From positions 31,593,313 to 31,657,312 of the forward strand of contig CM051457.1 of the NCBI GenBank assembly GCA_028274465.1: a DNA stretch of 64,000 nucleotides. Direction: 5' to 3'. The stretch comes from Plantago ovata (Eukaryota; Streptophyta; Magnoliopsida; Lamiales; Plantaginaceae). Below are positions 45,218-57,343 of this stretch, piece after piece (positions within the stretch are counted from its first letter, which is position 1; each line of letters begins with the position of its first letter). The position numbers and the translations under genes were made by a program. The notes beneath the pieces were generated by a model, which was given only the letters and a program-made list of their open reading frames with translations, made no database searches and was not told where the DNA came from.

Positions 45218-48200
45218 TTATGCCCGCACCTTCCGAGCAAATCGTTCCAGAGACTTTGGAAGTTCATTTTCATTCCTCACCTTTTTCGACAATCCTTTAG
45301 CTTGTTGGCTTTCCTCCTCGACTAATCTCTTCCTCTTATTTCTGGAAGATTCCAATTCTTTATCTTGTTGCTCCAGGAGCGGTTTCTTGGCTTTTGCTAC
45401 AGCTTCTTGCTTCTTTTTGGCTACTTTACTCGGTTTGTTCCTACCTTTCGTCTTCTTCTTGATACGAACATTCTTACCAGCTTCTATGGCAGCTTCCATC
45501 TCAGCGTCCCTTTCTTCCTTGGTCAGCTTACCTTTCTTTCTTGCAGGCCTGAAAGAACCAATCTTTGTTGGGTCCAGCATAATTGTCTCTGGAGGTAGCT
45601 TATCAAGAAGAGCATGAATTTCCTTCTCGTTCCTCTGTTTACGAGTTTCAAATGGATTTGCAACCCAACTGTCAAAATTGGGCTCTCCTGACCCAGGAAT
45701 TAAGATAGAGGACCAACCCATCGAATGCCCTATAGCTAAAACATCTTCGTATGGCCTAAACAACACCTTCTGTACTTGGTAACCCTTAGCCACCGAATGA
45801 CTCATATAACGAGTGTACTCCTGAGAACCAGAGAAATCTCCAAAAACTTGTACAGATGATCCATTGGCCGTGGAAAGCAGACCTTTCTGACTGAAGTCCA
45901 GGCTCCTGGCATGAGAGGGTAGCATTTGTAGAACCTGATTGACCAAAGAATCAAAACAGATGTTGAGGGCATATTTTAAACCAAAGAGTTCGTGTCCTAA
46001 GAGATTATACAAGACCAAAAAATACTTTTAAGAAGCTAACATGTGGATCAAGTCTGGATTTGATCCACATATCACCTTCATTGAATCTTTTATCGGTCTT
46101 TTTGAAAGGTGGTATCTTTAAATATTTAGTATGCTTCTAATACCCAAATGTATTTGAATATCATCATAATCAAAGGTATAACAAACCTCGTACTTCCTCA
46201 AATCCCAAAGCTTTATTTTCTTCTCCATTCCAGCTGTTGCCAAAAGATGGCCATTTGGATGAAAGCCATAGCTGTAACTGGACCTTTGTGACAAAGCATC
46301 TTGACAAGTGGAGAGGCACTGGTAGGCTTCCACATGCTTACAGTACCACCCGTATGGCCAACAGCAACTACATTATTGAAGGGATTAACTTGCATTTCAT
46401 CAGCACGACCCAGACCAGTACGAAAGTTTCCAATCATTGTCCCTGTGGTAATGTCTTGAAAGTGTAGCTGCCCATATTTATTAATGGATGTCAAAAGGAA
46501 TTGCTTATTCAGAAAACGAAGCTTTGAGGCAGCACCATGTTCCTGAAGAATACAATAGAACTCAGTCTTATTTTGTGGTTAAAGGATATAATTGCTGAAG
46601 ACACAAACACGACTAGGCTCACCGCTCACAAGACTATCCAGAAGAGGAATTCAGCAAATTAAATTGATATTTAGAATAGTGTAGAAAGTTATGTTGCTAA
46701 CCTTGAGACAATGCAGTTCGGTACCGCTATCATTATAGATATACACGTACCTGTCACATTTAAGAACACCACTCAGAATGTATGCCAGAACTCAACAATT
46801 ATCATGTAAGAGCACACAAAGTACGCAGATCAATGAAGGGGTGATAATTATAAATATATGGACCATAGCTGTCAACCCAGATATTATGTTTTCTTTACTC
46901 TCCAGGAATCAGATTTTCAACCTGATAACTAAATAACATGATTAAGCGAAAGGGATCGTAGTTCCCTGTGAGCTTAAACAAACATAGACGAATGCCAGCT
47001 TCAAACAAAATTAATCTCTAGCAAACGACAATCAACTTAATAACTTGCTCACAGTTTATTCCTTCCTTCTATATGAGATGATGACCATCAAGTACAAAGA
47101 CGTATAGAAGAATTTTAACATAAATAGCTTATTTCTAATATGAAACGGCAGAAACACAGTTAAGAGTGTAGATTGAGCACAAAATCAAAGGAATATGTAG
47201 TATTATTATGGTGTAAGAACACAAAAAATCAACACCAACCAAGCCAATGTAAAGTTTGCCTACTGCCACTCATCAGCAAAATGGAAGATAGACACCATGC
47301 AAACCAAAATGAAAAGTTCCAGAGTGCAGACAACAAAATGTAGCAAAATTCCAAGTGCATAAAAAACAAACTGAATCAATTCTAGAGTCAAGGGTACTCA
47401 TAGCCTAGGTAGACTTTGATCCGTTTGTTGTTTGTTTCGGGCTTCCAGTTGGGGTATACTCCTCTTATATCTTGTGTCATCTTTTGGGCTTCTATGTATT
47501 TTAACTTTCTTGTGAGAAAAAAAAAAAGATCCAACATCTTGGTAATGGCAGGAAAAAAAGAAAGAACGGATATCAGCGTATATGAGATGCAAGTATTTAT
47601 ATAATCTCCAGTGCAGATACCATAATATAGCAGATCAAGACAGAAACGAAACCATCAGTCATAGTATACTAGTATGCTATAATTGTAAGCATTTTAGATT
47701 ATTTCATGGTTACATGCAGATCAAATATACAGAAACGGAATTTATCAAGAGTATGCAGCGTAAATGAAAATTTAACCAGTGAAGAGACCGTTAATCTTCA
47801 CATTTGTTATGGAAAAAGTAGAACTTACTTCTTTTGAGCAGCTGCAAAAAGCTTCTGATTGTGAAAAAATGCTACATCACGCACTGTTTCCCTAACCTGA
47901 AATAATAACTTCAGAAACTAAATCCAAATGTTGCAATATATTTACAAAACAAGTCAGAACAAGTCAACATGTAGCCTAATGAGCACAGTCGACAATATGA
48001 CTGCAACGCAAATAATGAAAAATAGTGATAACGAATTAACATAGTAATAGTATCTGCTGTCCTGTTTACCAGTGACATGGATAAAATGAGCAGAACGGCC
48101 TGTTCTGTTTATCAGTGACATGTGACAGAAGCAATATACAAGGAATATAGAGTATCTGCTAATAGCATCCGAAGTAATTGCAACATTTTAAGTTATCTGT

Positions 48201-50506
48201 CTTAACTCTTAAGACATTCCCACTCCAACAATTGGGAGCTCACAGAGTCACAGTTACTTTTGTATTCGCATCCAGATGGGGCTTTTTTTCATCTTCCCCT
48301 AACTACGTTGAATCAGTCAACCATAGTACATAACCTAGTAATTAGTAATTACTATTCCGAAATCAATTTTCCATAAGCAAGGAACACCAAATAAAGGATA
48401 TAAACTAGTCCGTTGCGAAACAGCAATAATTTAAAACACGTAGATTATCTGCACATTTAGTATCAATGGAGGATATGGGAATTTTGAAACACTTCATCAG
48501 AAGTAATACATGCCAACTGTATTTACAAATAGAGAAAATGAAGTTGCTTGGTTCTTTCAGTAGAAAAGATAACATAAAACGTAAAAATTGAAGTAGCATA
48601 CACTAATCATACACGAACAAAGCTTAATTTAACATTCTGATCAGGTGTAATATCAATATGCTTCAAAGAAGAAAGAATTGGCAACTTAAAACAAACAAAA
48701 ACCAGCAACAAGAAAGTTACTAAAGATTTCCATTCTAACTTGGACATACACAACTTCCAACCGCACCCACATTCACATTACACAGAAGAAAGATAAAACT
48801 ATATGGTCTTAATAAAGCTATGGTACCTGAAATTCCTTAACAAGGCTTAGGTTTTTCATGTCCATAAGGGCCAGATGACCTTTTCGTCCTGCTGTTATCA
48901 TATATCGACCACTCGCAGAAAAATCCATAGTGTATGGACCAAGCTCTGAAATATAAGTACAGAGTCACAAAAGCTTCAGGAGATAACTTCAAGGTATGAA
49001 TCACATCAGTGCTACAAGTGTGCACTTGATAGCAATAATATGTGCAGAGGATCTCAAAAGCACTTAAAATTACTACTCCCTCCATCTATTACTAATGTTA
49101 CCATATTTCCTTATTTGCTATCCACCACTAATAGTCCCACTTCCATTTTAGGTAAGATATATACATTATTTTAATTTAAAATAAAACTCATTATGAATTA
49201 TGTGAGGACATAAAGCATGTTTGTAATGTATCTCTCCTCCACCTCTCATGCTTTATTATTAAAATAATATGAAGTTATTTTTTTGACCCAAGTCAAGCAC
49301 ATTAAAGATAGATAGAGGGAGTAAAAGTGATTTCATCATCATCATGCGAAAATCAATGCAGAAATAATTAACTCAATCAAAACTGAAAACATATGCTCAT
49401 TCCGGATTATACCCCTGTACGCTAAAGATTCATATGGTAAAATCTCAGCAACAATGACTATTATGAAGCATGAACTAGACAGCTAAAACCATGCTATGAC
49501 AATAATGAGCTAAAAGGAAACATCAATAAGATAATAGTTTGCGATGATAATTGATAACACAGTGCACTCTTGGAAATGTCCGAGAAAATTGTGGCCATGA
49601 AAAGGAATCCTAACAGCAGTGATATGCTATCCAATAAAATAAAAAGTCGGCTTGATCCATTTTTTCTTTTTGCTCACATAAAATGTTTCTCCTATACTTG
49701 GAAAGCAAAGTTTTCATTCACAGAACTTGTGATCACAGTTCAGTTGCTAAATCTTTCGATAAGTAAAAATGGTGGAAATGACAAACCAAATGAGAACAAC
49801 TCTTGCTCAGTATACATGGTGGATAAGCATACACAAAAGGAGATGAGGTTTAGACCTGGCAAGACGATATCATACTGGTTTCTTTTACTGAGGATATCAA
49901 CTTCTCTACCAATAGCATCCTGCTGAATCCTCCATGTCTTTTCTATACCATCCGGTTCCAAATAGCCTCCATCACTTGGCATAAGCCACTGGCAGAACAG
50001 TAGCATAGAAGTATTAAACAAAAAATCAAAATTACTGCAACAATATGTTGAAAATCCCAAAATCAAACAAGAAACATATTCCTTCACTAAAGATCCGAAC
50101 CAGGTTACTAAAACTTCACCTTATCAGCCTTAGCTGCAGCTTTTGCAGACTTTCCATACAAGTCTTCCTTCACTGCTAGCTGACCCTTCAACTTCTTATC
50201 TTCCAAATTCTGGGGTACATATATCAAGAAGTTAAAAAACACAACTCAAATAACATACAAGTACATATATCTTCAGTCTTGACTATACTAACAGAAATTC
50301 ACTCACCTCATAATCTGGTTTGTCACCCCTGAGATATTTCTTTAATGTAATCTCCTCCTCCAAAGATACGACCTGCAAAATAGTACTTCAAGTATCACTA
50401 AAAACCTCAAAATATTAAACAAGAGGATAAAAACGAAGCTTGTTCTCTTTACCTGTTCATCTTCGGGGACATTTATTCTGCTGTCATTTGCAACTTTCAC
50501 TCCCAT
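45218..50506 (-). CDS. UTP7: UTP7/WDR46 (BING4) small-subunit processome protein, 9 coding exons, one frameshift
   Basis: Nucleolar WD40-repeat protein of the U3 snoRNP/SSU processome, needed for 18S pre-rRNA maturation. Coding exons (minus strand) are 50506-50453, 50372-50307, 50209-50120, 49988-49856, 48945-48827, 47896-47829, 46750-46702, 46542-46187 and 45934-45218, all GT-AG. Motifs: EEEITLKKYLRGDKPDYE, KRNQYDIVLPELGPY, FSASGRYMITAGRKGHLAL, VRETVRDVAFFHNQKLFAAA, KYVYIYNDSGTELHCL, INKYGQLHFQDITTG, GHTGGTVSMWKP, NGHLLATAGMEKKIKLWDLR, then the BING4 C-terminal domain (YEDVLAIGHSMGWSSILIPG, FDSWVANPFETRKQRNEKEI) and a lysine-rich nucleolar tail. At 46262-46264 one T is missing from a run on the coding strand, shifting frame between GPVTAMAF and HPNGHLL; restoring it gives 550 aa. 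The start Met at 50506 is the first after a likely 5' UTR intron; 50545 is an alternative. Confidence 0.93.
49074..49322. mobile_element. Stowaway-like MITE in a UTP7 intron
   Basis: Left TACTCCCTCCATCTATTACT, right AGATAGATAGAGGGAGTA, with flanking TA. It lies between the exons at 48827-48945 and 49856-49988. Confidence 0.75.
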
Positions 50507-51019
50507 GTTTAGGTCTTCAGCACCAATAACAGTGATAAAATTCAATTACAAGAACCTGAATACAGTCAAAGTAAACTAGTAAACTCACATGAGCCAATCC
50601 TATTGTCTTTCGAATTAGACAGGCCAAAATTATTACCAACCTATCTATTTTTAAAATGCTACTGATATATTCAATTACAATGCTGCTAAAAAACAATACA
50701 ATCATTCGAATTAGCAAGGCCGAAAGTACAACAGCCTACCTATTGCATAAGCTAGTGACATAATTCCTTGACCTAAAAAAACAAAAAACACAATCTTTCG
50801 AATTAACAAGGCCAAATTTACTAAGAACCTACCAATTAGACAAGATTCTGGCATAATTACTTGAACTCAAGAAAACCCAATCTTTCAAATTAGCAAACCC
50901 AAAATTAAAAGCGCAAGTCCTTAAACTAAGACAATAGACCCAATCTTTCCCTGAACTTAAGTCCTTAACCTAAAAGATAAGCAAGATAAATTAAACGAAA
51001 AAGAAAATGCAAACCAAAC

Positions 51020-51150
51020 CTTATGCACGAATATCCTCCGTTTTGTCGTCCTTTTCTATTTCTTTCTTTAGCGGCAGAAGCTTATGAGAGAGGAAGAAAA
51101 TCGGAGGAGCTTTTGGATTGGAACTGTGGTTTTGTATGTGGCTGAAGCAA
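51020..51150 (-). other. Probable non-coding first exon of UTP7
   Basis: On the minus strand a pyrimidine-rich, plant-like leader ends CGTGCATAAG|GTTTGG, a plausible donor with exon end at 51020. The next exon would be the one carrying the ATG at 50506. The left boundary is a guess. Confidence 0.4.
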
Positions 51151-51845
51151 AACAGAGAGAGCAGAAGGGGTTAAGGGTTTAGTAGGGTCTATGAAGCCCA
51201 ACTTAGTCGAAGTTGCAAGATCCGTTAATTCGCGAACTACAATATAATAGTTCGTATCTCAAGAATTGATTAAATCCGCTGTCATGTCACATAGACCTGG
51301 AATGATCGGACCGGTAGCTGTGGAATGTGGAATCGATCCAAGGCCGTGATGACAACAATAAAAAAAAAGAGAATGATTGTATTTGTGGGATGAGATTACT
51401 GATTAGCAGCTAGGTTGGTTGCTGCATTAATTTATTCGGACTTGTTTATTGGACTTTTGGGTTATAATTGATGCATTATCGATATTCACCTTAATATTAA
51501 TATGTGTGTAAAACATCATATATTAAAAAATATAGGTAGTATCATTTTAGGTTTTGCATTATTGTTCGTAAAATTCTTGTTGTTTTATATTTTTTTAGAC
51601 AAATTCCATCATAATTAATGGTTGAATTTCATGTCATTTAGAAGCATCTTATCGATTGAACTATCATAATTATTTGTAATTATTGTACTATTTTTAGAAA
51701 ATTGATAAATCAAATAGAATAGTACTAAAATGTGTGAAAATTCTAAAACTACAATTAAAAAAGAGAGGATCAAATTGATATATTTCACCTTTTTACTTTC
51801 TTTGCTTTTTGAATTTCGCTCTAGGTAACCTATCCATTAAAAATA

Positions 51846-52676
51846 GGGTCATTTGCATATGGTACCCCTGTTAGTGTTTTTAATTACATCGAGGCTCCCA
51901 GTAGTCCGGAGTTTACATCCATACCCTGACTAGTTGAAATTAATTACATTTGGATCCACGAACTTGACTTTTCGCGAACTTATTCATTGAAATTACTTTC
52001 TTACCCTTAGTCAATTATTAGATTTTTAAGTTGACCAAACAATTTGAGATTTTGTTTATTACATTTTTAACCCAAATATTTTCATTTTTACAAACTTAGC
52101 ACTATTTATTTAAAAACGAACCCACGTAATTTTATAATATTTCAAAATGGTCTAAAAACTTATTTAAAAACAAACCCTATAAAAAAAATATTTCAATATA
52201 GTCCTAAATTATTAAAAAAAAAACAAAAAAAGAAAAACAAAAAAAAAACAGTTCCGATCGCTCCAAAAACAGCTCCGGACCGGAGCTGTTTAACAGCTCC
52301 AGATCGGAGCTGTAACAGCTCCGATTTGGAGCTGTTTAAACAGCTCCAAATCGGAGCTTTTACAGCTCCGATTTTGGGCTATACAGTCCCAAAATCGGAG
52401 CTGCTCCGACGCCGGTACCGGTAATTCTGGTACCGGAATTGATGAAGAAGAAGATGGGAGAAGAAAAAATAAAAATAAAAATAAGAAGAGTTAAGGGTAT
52501 TAAACTTAATTTTTGTTTTTTGGAGCTAAGACCGCGTTTGGATGAACTGGAATGAATAGTGCCGTTTTTTTTGGTCAACAAAAAATGAGGGAAATTGGGC
52601 TATATGTAATTCTGGGACTAACGGGGTGGTAGATGAAAATAGGTGTCCCAGTAGGGGTACCATATGATATTTACCC
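51846..52676. mobile_element. Mutator-like non-autonomous element with 9-bp target-site duplication
   Basis: Terminal repeats GGGTCATTTGCATATGGTAC (then CCC) on the left and, inverted, GGGTAAATATCATATGGTAC (then CCC) on the right. Flanked by TTAAAAATA at 51837-51845 and 52677-52685, a 9-bp duplication typical of Mutator-like elements. The interior (about 52250-52440) holds a cluster of palindromes built on CAGCTCC...GGAGCTG. No transposase frame is present. Confidence 0.8.
52250..52440. repeat. Cluster of stacked palindromes (AGCTCC/GGAGCT units)
   Basis: Consecutive inverted repeats: ACAGCTCCGGACCGGAGCTGT, minus one base on each side, is fully palindromic; then ACAGCTCCAGATCGGAGCTGT, ACAGCTCCGATTTGGAGCTG, the AAACAGCTCCAAATCGGAGC type, CTCCGATTTTGGG with its inverse CCCAAAATCGGAG, and CCGGTACCGG. 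Much more GC-rich than its surroundings. Confidence 0.85.
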
Positions 52677-52689
52677 TTAAAAATAAGTT

Positions 52690-53334
52690 GAGGGCTAGAG
52701 AATAAAAGGGCAATTATTTTTTAGACCCAATATGTGCATAAAATTTATTGTTTAAACGTCATAACATAATTTTCGGGCAAGTAAAATTATGACATGACGG
52801 TCAGAAAATTTACTCTTCATCAAACTCGCTAAAAGGATGACTATACTTCAACTATAATTCTTCCAAAGTTTTAAATCCTGCAACGTTATCTTCAAACTCT
52901 TCACATCCAACATTAAACTATATCAAACCACATTTACGTTATTTTTACCATTTTAAAACCACAATTTTCTTTTTGTTGACCACAATATTATTCATCCACA
53001 CATAATCACAAAAAGAAAAAAAGAAAAAAGAAAATAAAATAATGGATTGAGATACATCTCATATCAACCATTGAGACATTGTTAGCGTCTCAACACACCT
53101 CCAACGGCATTCCTTTTCGGGTTTGAAATATTCATACCCAAAAGGAAATAATGGTGGAGGTGGTCTTAAAATGATTCCCATAGGGGCTCTAGTTTGAAAA
53201 TCATATAGTGCTTAAGTAGCTTATAAAGCATCCCTTTTCAAAAGTCCATTATCCAAATAGTATTTTTTATATTTATACGATTCTGATTGATATCCTAAAA
53301 AGGTATTTATATTCAAAATATTAGAAAAGTATCT
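52690..53334. other. Intergenic DNA, no gene seen
   Basis: AT-rich, no recognised feature between the Mutator-like and the hAT-like element. Confidence 0.4.
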
Positions 53335-53911
53335 ATAGACCTGACAGGTTTAGCGTCGATTCTCTGCTCATGAATTGCGAGTTCATTTTCATGGAAATCT
53401 ATTAACCGTAGTCGAAATCATAACCAACAATTTTCGATTGTGGTTTCTCAACCGACAGTTCACGGTTCAAACTATGAACCGCACGGTTTAAACCATGTAA
53501 AAATAAAAAAAAATATATACTTTTTTTGGCTTGGTCCAGAGCTACTAGAACCGCCCGCATCGTGGCCACCTCAAGGACGCACTAAGGAGGTGAGTCCAAG
53601 TAGCTTGGACTCACCCCCAATGACCAAATTGTTTTCTTTTTAAATTTTCTTTATATTGTATTTTATGAGTTATTTTGAAAAAAAAATTATTATCGCATAA
53701 TAAACTGACGGTTCATTCAGTTCATGAACCGACACCCAATTTGGTTCATGAACCACATGGTTCGTCAAGGTTTATGGAAAATCTAAACCGTAACCAAGAC
53801 CGTAGCCGACGGTTTCAGTTCAAAATCGAAGGTTTCATTCAAAATCATAACCGCCAATTCATTTCAGTTTGATTTTCATTTCATAGTTTACGGTTCATTT
53901 GGTCAGGTCTA
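53335..53911. mobile_element. Possible hAT-like element, TAGACCTGAC ends
   Basis: The left end TAGACCTGACA is mirrored by GGTCAGGTCTA. As in the element at 36947-37576, the flanks are rich in AACCG/CGGTT motifs (ACGGTTCA, GAACCG, AACCGTAACC). No convincing target-site duplication was found, so boundaries are approximate. Confidence 0.6.
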
Positions 53912-54171
53912 GGAAAAAGACAAATGCATGACAACACTTAAAGAGTGCTGAATTGGGGCCCACCAGATTGCACATTAAATGGGCCCCACTAAATTGACCA
54001 GCAATGCCAGTTTCCTAATTTAGCCGTTGGACATTCCCAAAAACCACAATCACATTTCACACCTAAACTAAATAAATCAAAGCTATACCAATTCTCTTCC
54101 TCCTTCCATAAATTCACATTCGCACACAGTAGACTAAACTGAAATCCCTTCCCTTTTCTCACAATCTGTAA

Positions 54172-54969
54172 ATGGCTGGTTTCCTCTCCGACAGCGATGA
54201 CGACAAAGCGGTGGAAGACCTCCTGTCTCAGGCAATGGACTTGACAGTACTCGAGCAAGTCGCCGCCATTAACTGTGCCGGTTTCAACAACTCCGACTTG
54301 CCTCCTAATCTCGAGACCCGCTTCCAAAAGCTCAAATCTTTCCCATCATCAGCTAAACCCACCTCCCTCCCGTCCACCAAAAGCCTCAACCACCCAAAAA
54401 AATCTGATTCTGATGAAATTGACAAGAAACCGGACCAGCCTGTGAAAGTGCCCTCTACGTGTTCGACGAAATGCCCAGATGAAGAAAAGGGTTCTGTTTC
54501 ACTCTCCCCTACCAAATCCTCTGATTCTGGAAGCTCTTCACCTTTCAAGGAAACCCCAGGAGCGAAATTGGAGAAGAAGAAGAAGAAGAAGAAGGTGAAA
54601 GCAGAATCCCCTTCTTCCTTTTGGGATGGTTTGTCGAGTAGGTCGGTGTCTCCTCCTGCTAAGACTGGCTGTTTCATGTGTTCTCCCAAGAAGGTTTTGT
54701 CGTCTTCGAAGAAGAAGAAGAAGAGTAAGGAGAACAGGGGTTTGGATTTGGGGATTGATTGGGGAAAGAGTGATGACAGTGAGTTACTGTCGGATTTGAG
54801 TAACTTTTCGTCCAAGAGTCAGAAGAAGATGATGAAGAAGGCTATGGTGGAGGAGGAGAAGATTTGCAGGGAGGCTGAGAAGATTGTTAAGTGGGCTAAG
54901 CAAGCTTCTGCCAGGATGGAGTTTTCTGATGATGAGCTAAGTGATACTGAGAATCACAAGTTTATGTGA
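54172..54969 (+). CDS. Uncharacterised plant protein, 265 aa, intronless, lysine/serine-rich
   Basis: I recognise the general type (a conserved plant protein of unknown function) but cannot name a family. The N-terminus MAGFLSDSDDDKAVEDLLSQ, then AMDLTVLEQVAAINCAGF and LPPNLETRFQKLKSFP, looks like a short folded region. A long low-complexity middle follows, with three lysine runs (near residues 136-143, 180-184 and 221-228; the first is encoded by a GAA/GAAGAA tract). It ends in EEEKICREAEKIVKWAKQAS, a likely helix, and an acidic tail (EFSDDELSDTENH). Many SP/TP and acidic-serine sites suggest phosphorylation. No transmembrane segment or signal peptide is seen. The lysine clusters suit a nuclear protein. 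The 195-aa open frame on the opposite strand is a shadow caused by codon bias. Confidence 0.8.
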   Translation: MAGFLSDSDDDKAVEDLLSQAMDLTVLEQVAAINCAGFNNSDLPPNLETRFQKLKSFPSSAKPTSLPSTKSLNHPKKSDSDEIDKKPDQPVKVPSTCSTKCPDEEKGSVSLSPTKSSDSGSSSPFKETPGAKLEKKKKKKKVKAESPSSFWDGLSSRSVSPPAKTGCFMCSPKKVLSSSKKKKKSKENRGLDLGIDWGKSDDSELLSDLSNFSSKSQKKMMKKAMVEEEKICREAEKIVKWAKQASARMEFSDDELSDTENHKFM

Positions 54970-55375
54970 TATAATATGCTTATCTTTTTTTCCCTGATAT
55001 TATCATATGTGCAATCGAAATATCGAATGTAGGTTTTTCGTGTTGTTTTGGTCCTGAATATGGTAGTACTGAGTGGTTGCCAAGATTTAGCATGGAGAAA
55101 ATACGTTTTGGTGTTCTTGAAGGGTTATGATGTTGGTAAGTATATATACTGGATATAGACATATAGTTTAAAGAAGATTTCTCTACATGTTAATCAAATG
55201 GAAAAGAAGGGAAAAGAATGAGTTCAATGTATGTACCTTTTTCTCAGAGTTGTTTAGTGAAGTTGCTATTCTGAGATCAAATTTTAGTACTGTATACATT
55301 TTTGTTTTGTGAGATGTCAGTTGGCAATGTATCTCTAGGCATTTGCTTCAATCTTGCATCCTTACATTGTTTGTG

Positions 55376-55815
55376 GCATTCTTATTTCAAACATATCGAC
55401 TGGTTCACTCGCCTATGTCTTACTTGCTGCTATCTTTTGTTTACGATGCAAATGCCGTGTCTGGATTAGGATTTAGGAGGAACTTATACTTTTGAATTAA
55501 TCAGTAGTTTCCACTGGGAAGAACATGCTATTTCTTTACATGTGTGCGTTGGGATTCATTTCTATTATAGGATGGCATCTTTTGTGTACTTATCAAGGAC
55601 TAGGCCTGCTTATAGGATGGCATCTATTTGAGAAGATCAGAGTGAGTAATTGTTAAGCATAGTGACTATGGGGTCTAAAAGTGAGTACTGAGTAGGGATC
55701 GCTAAGTTAAGTTTCAGAAAAGATGGTGCCATTTGCTCTGTATAAGTTTGAAGCTAGAACAGGCTCTGACCTCATATCATATGATTCACTTAAACTCCAA
55801 AACACTACGGCCTAC
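55376..55815 (+). pseudogene. Decayed copy of the NFD4-like gene's 3' end
   Basis: The sequence runs parallel to 43185-43640. Recognisable pieces are GGCATTCTTATTTCAAA, then a ...GTTTACGATGCAAATGCCGT block, GGAAGAACATGCTATTTC, ATTTCTATTATAGG, AGGACTAGGCCTGCTTAT, then 3'-UTR phrases TTAAGCATAGTGACTAT, TTTCAGAA(A/G)AGATGG and AAGCTAGAACAGGCTCTGA. Coding frame is lost by indels and stops, and a short segment (ATAGGATGGCATCT) is duplicated. It includes 3' UTR but no upstream exons, so it is a partial segmental copy or a 5'-truncated retrocopy; no poly-A is seen. Confidence 0.85.
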
Positions 55816-56860
55816 GCATCCGCCACAAAGCATATCCTGGAGGTTAGGCTTAAACAGGTGATATATAGGATAGGTGAGTACGAAAAACTGAACACAAGTT
55901 TTGGAATATGATTGCGCTTACTACTTTGAAGAACAGAGTAAATGTCAAGCCAATATTTACTTGGATATAAAAGTCCCTCGTTCATATTAAAAAAAAAGAG
56001 AGACATTTTGTGTACAGGGTGATTCATACCTTAGCTCCAATTCGGTTTGATTTTCCTTTCAACACGCTCGTTGACTTTTTGGGTCTATTTATTTATAATT
56101 GTTTACGAAAGTTCGAAATACTACAAGAGTTAGGTGTATTTGTAATTTTTATTATTTTTTAAGAACAATGATGACTTTTCATTTCAAGTCATCAAAAGAA
56201 AGTGCCTCGTCTCAATCACAAAAATAATGTAGCACCATCCAACTCAAAACTCAAAGGAAAACAAAATTGGCTAACAAAATTGATCAGCAAAAATGGCCCA
56301 ACAACTATTCAAGATCAAAGTAAAGGAAAATTTTCATAATATATGCAAAGAGGAGCAAGCTTTGGGTGAGCAAGGCATTGACAAAAAAGTTGTCTAGATA
56401 ACCCTCCTAAGTGTAGATTGTGCATAGATTCCTCTTTTTGCTGGAAGTTGGTTTGGAACGCTCTATCCATACTGCATAGACAAACTAAGGCCGGCATGTT
56501 TGCCTTTCACATCAACACACACTTAAAGCACAACATCATACCAATTCCCATTAAGACAATGCTGACCAAACCAGTTGAAAATGGTGTGCCAAGTATGCGG
56601 TATAACTAGAAAAAAAAGAAGAGGTGCACACATATTTCATTAGCCTGAGAACAGAACACACAAACCTTATCAATATCAACAGAGAAGCGCGCTAGACGAT
56701 CCTTAGTTGCCAACTTTTTTCCGACCAATTAGCCACAATATGAATCTGGCACGGGGTGTAGCCATATGTTTTGTAATTATAATGTTTCAAACTCCGGGGG
56801 CTAAATTGATATGGAAGCATCTAAGTAGGGGTAGTAACTGCAATTTTCTTTACCCCCACC
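55816..56860. other. Intergenic DNA, no gene seen
   Basis: No recognised feature beyond short unconserved open frames. The last part is the promoter of the F-box gene. Confidence 0.4.
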
Positions 56861-56865
56861 CCACA

Positions 56866-56872
56866 TATATAA
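56866..56872 (+). promoter_or_regulatory. TATA box of the F-box gene
   Basis: TATATAA after a C-rich stretch. It is followed by a CT-rich leader and a probable 5' UTR intron (donor TTTGAG|GTAATAAAT at 57016, acceptor TTGTTCAG at 57300). Confidence 0.5.
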
Positions 56873-57343
56873 GCCGGGTTCCATTTCTTACTTCTGTCTC
56901 AATTTCTTCTTTCCCTCTTTCTGATGGTTCCCTTTCTCCATTTTCGAAAACCCTAATCGGTAAAAGCAAACGACAGAGTGACGGCACAGACAATCCAATT
57001 GACAGTACTTTTGAGGTAATAAATCCCTAATTGGTCGCCCTCTATATTTCTGCATATTTTTCTTTGTTAATTTTCTCTCAGTCACTTCAATTCGTTTACT
57101 GATGCTTGAAACGCTTAGCTGATGGATTTCATCATTCCTTAATAATTATTGACGATTGAGTAATTTGAAGCAATGGTTATTGTTTAGAGCTCAGCTTATT
57201 AGGTTTTGTTTACCATGCTTTTGTTTTGTATATGCTTGGAAAACCACAAGGGCAGTGGCTTTTTTTTTTTTTTTTTTTGAATCTGTATTTCTTTGTTCAG
57301 GTTTATGAATTTTATGTGGATTTGAGTTGGCAATTTTTAAAGG

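Noticed and set aside
49570..50087. 118- and 115-aa open frames on opposite strands
   Set aside because: Both overlap UTP7 exon 4 and its flanking introns; the real exon is 49856-49988 and the extensions are intron read-through.
54228..54815. 195-aa open frame on the minus strand
   Set aside because: It lies entirely antisense to the 265-aa gene; its F- and S-rich runs are the reverse reading of the lysine/glutamate codons. No motif.
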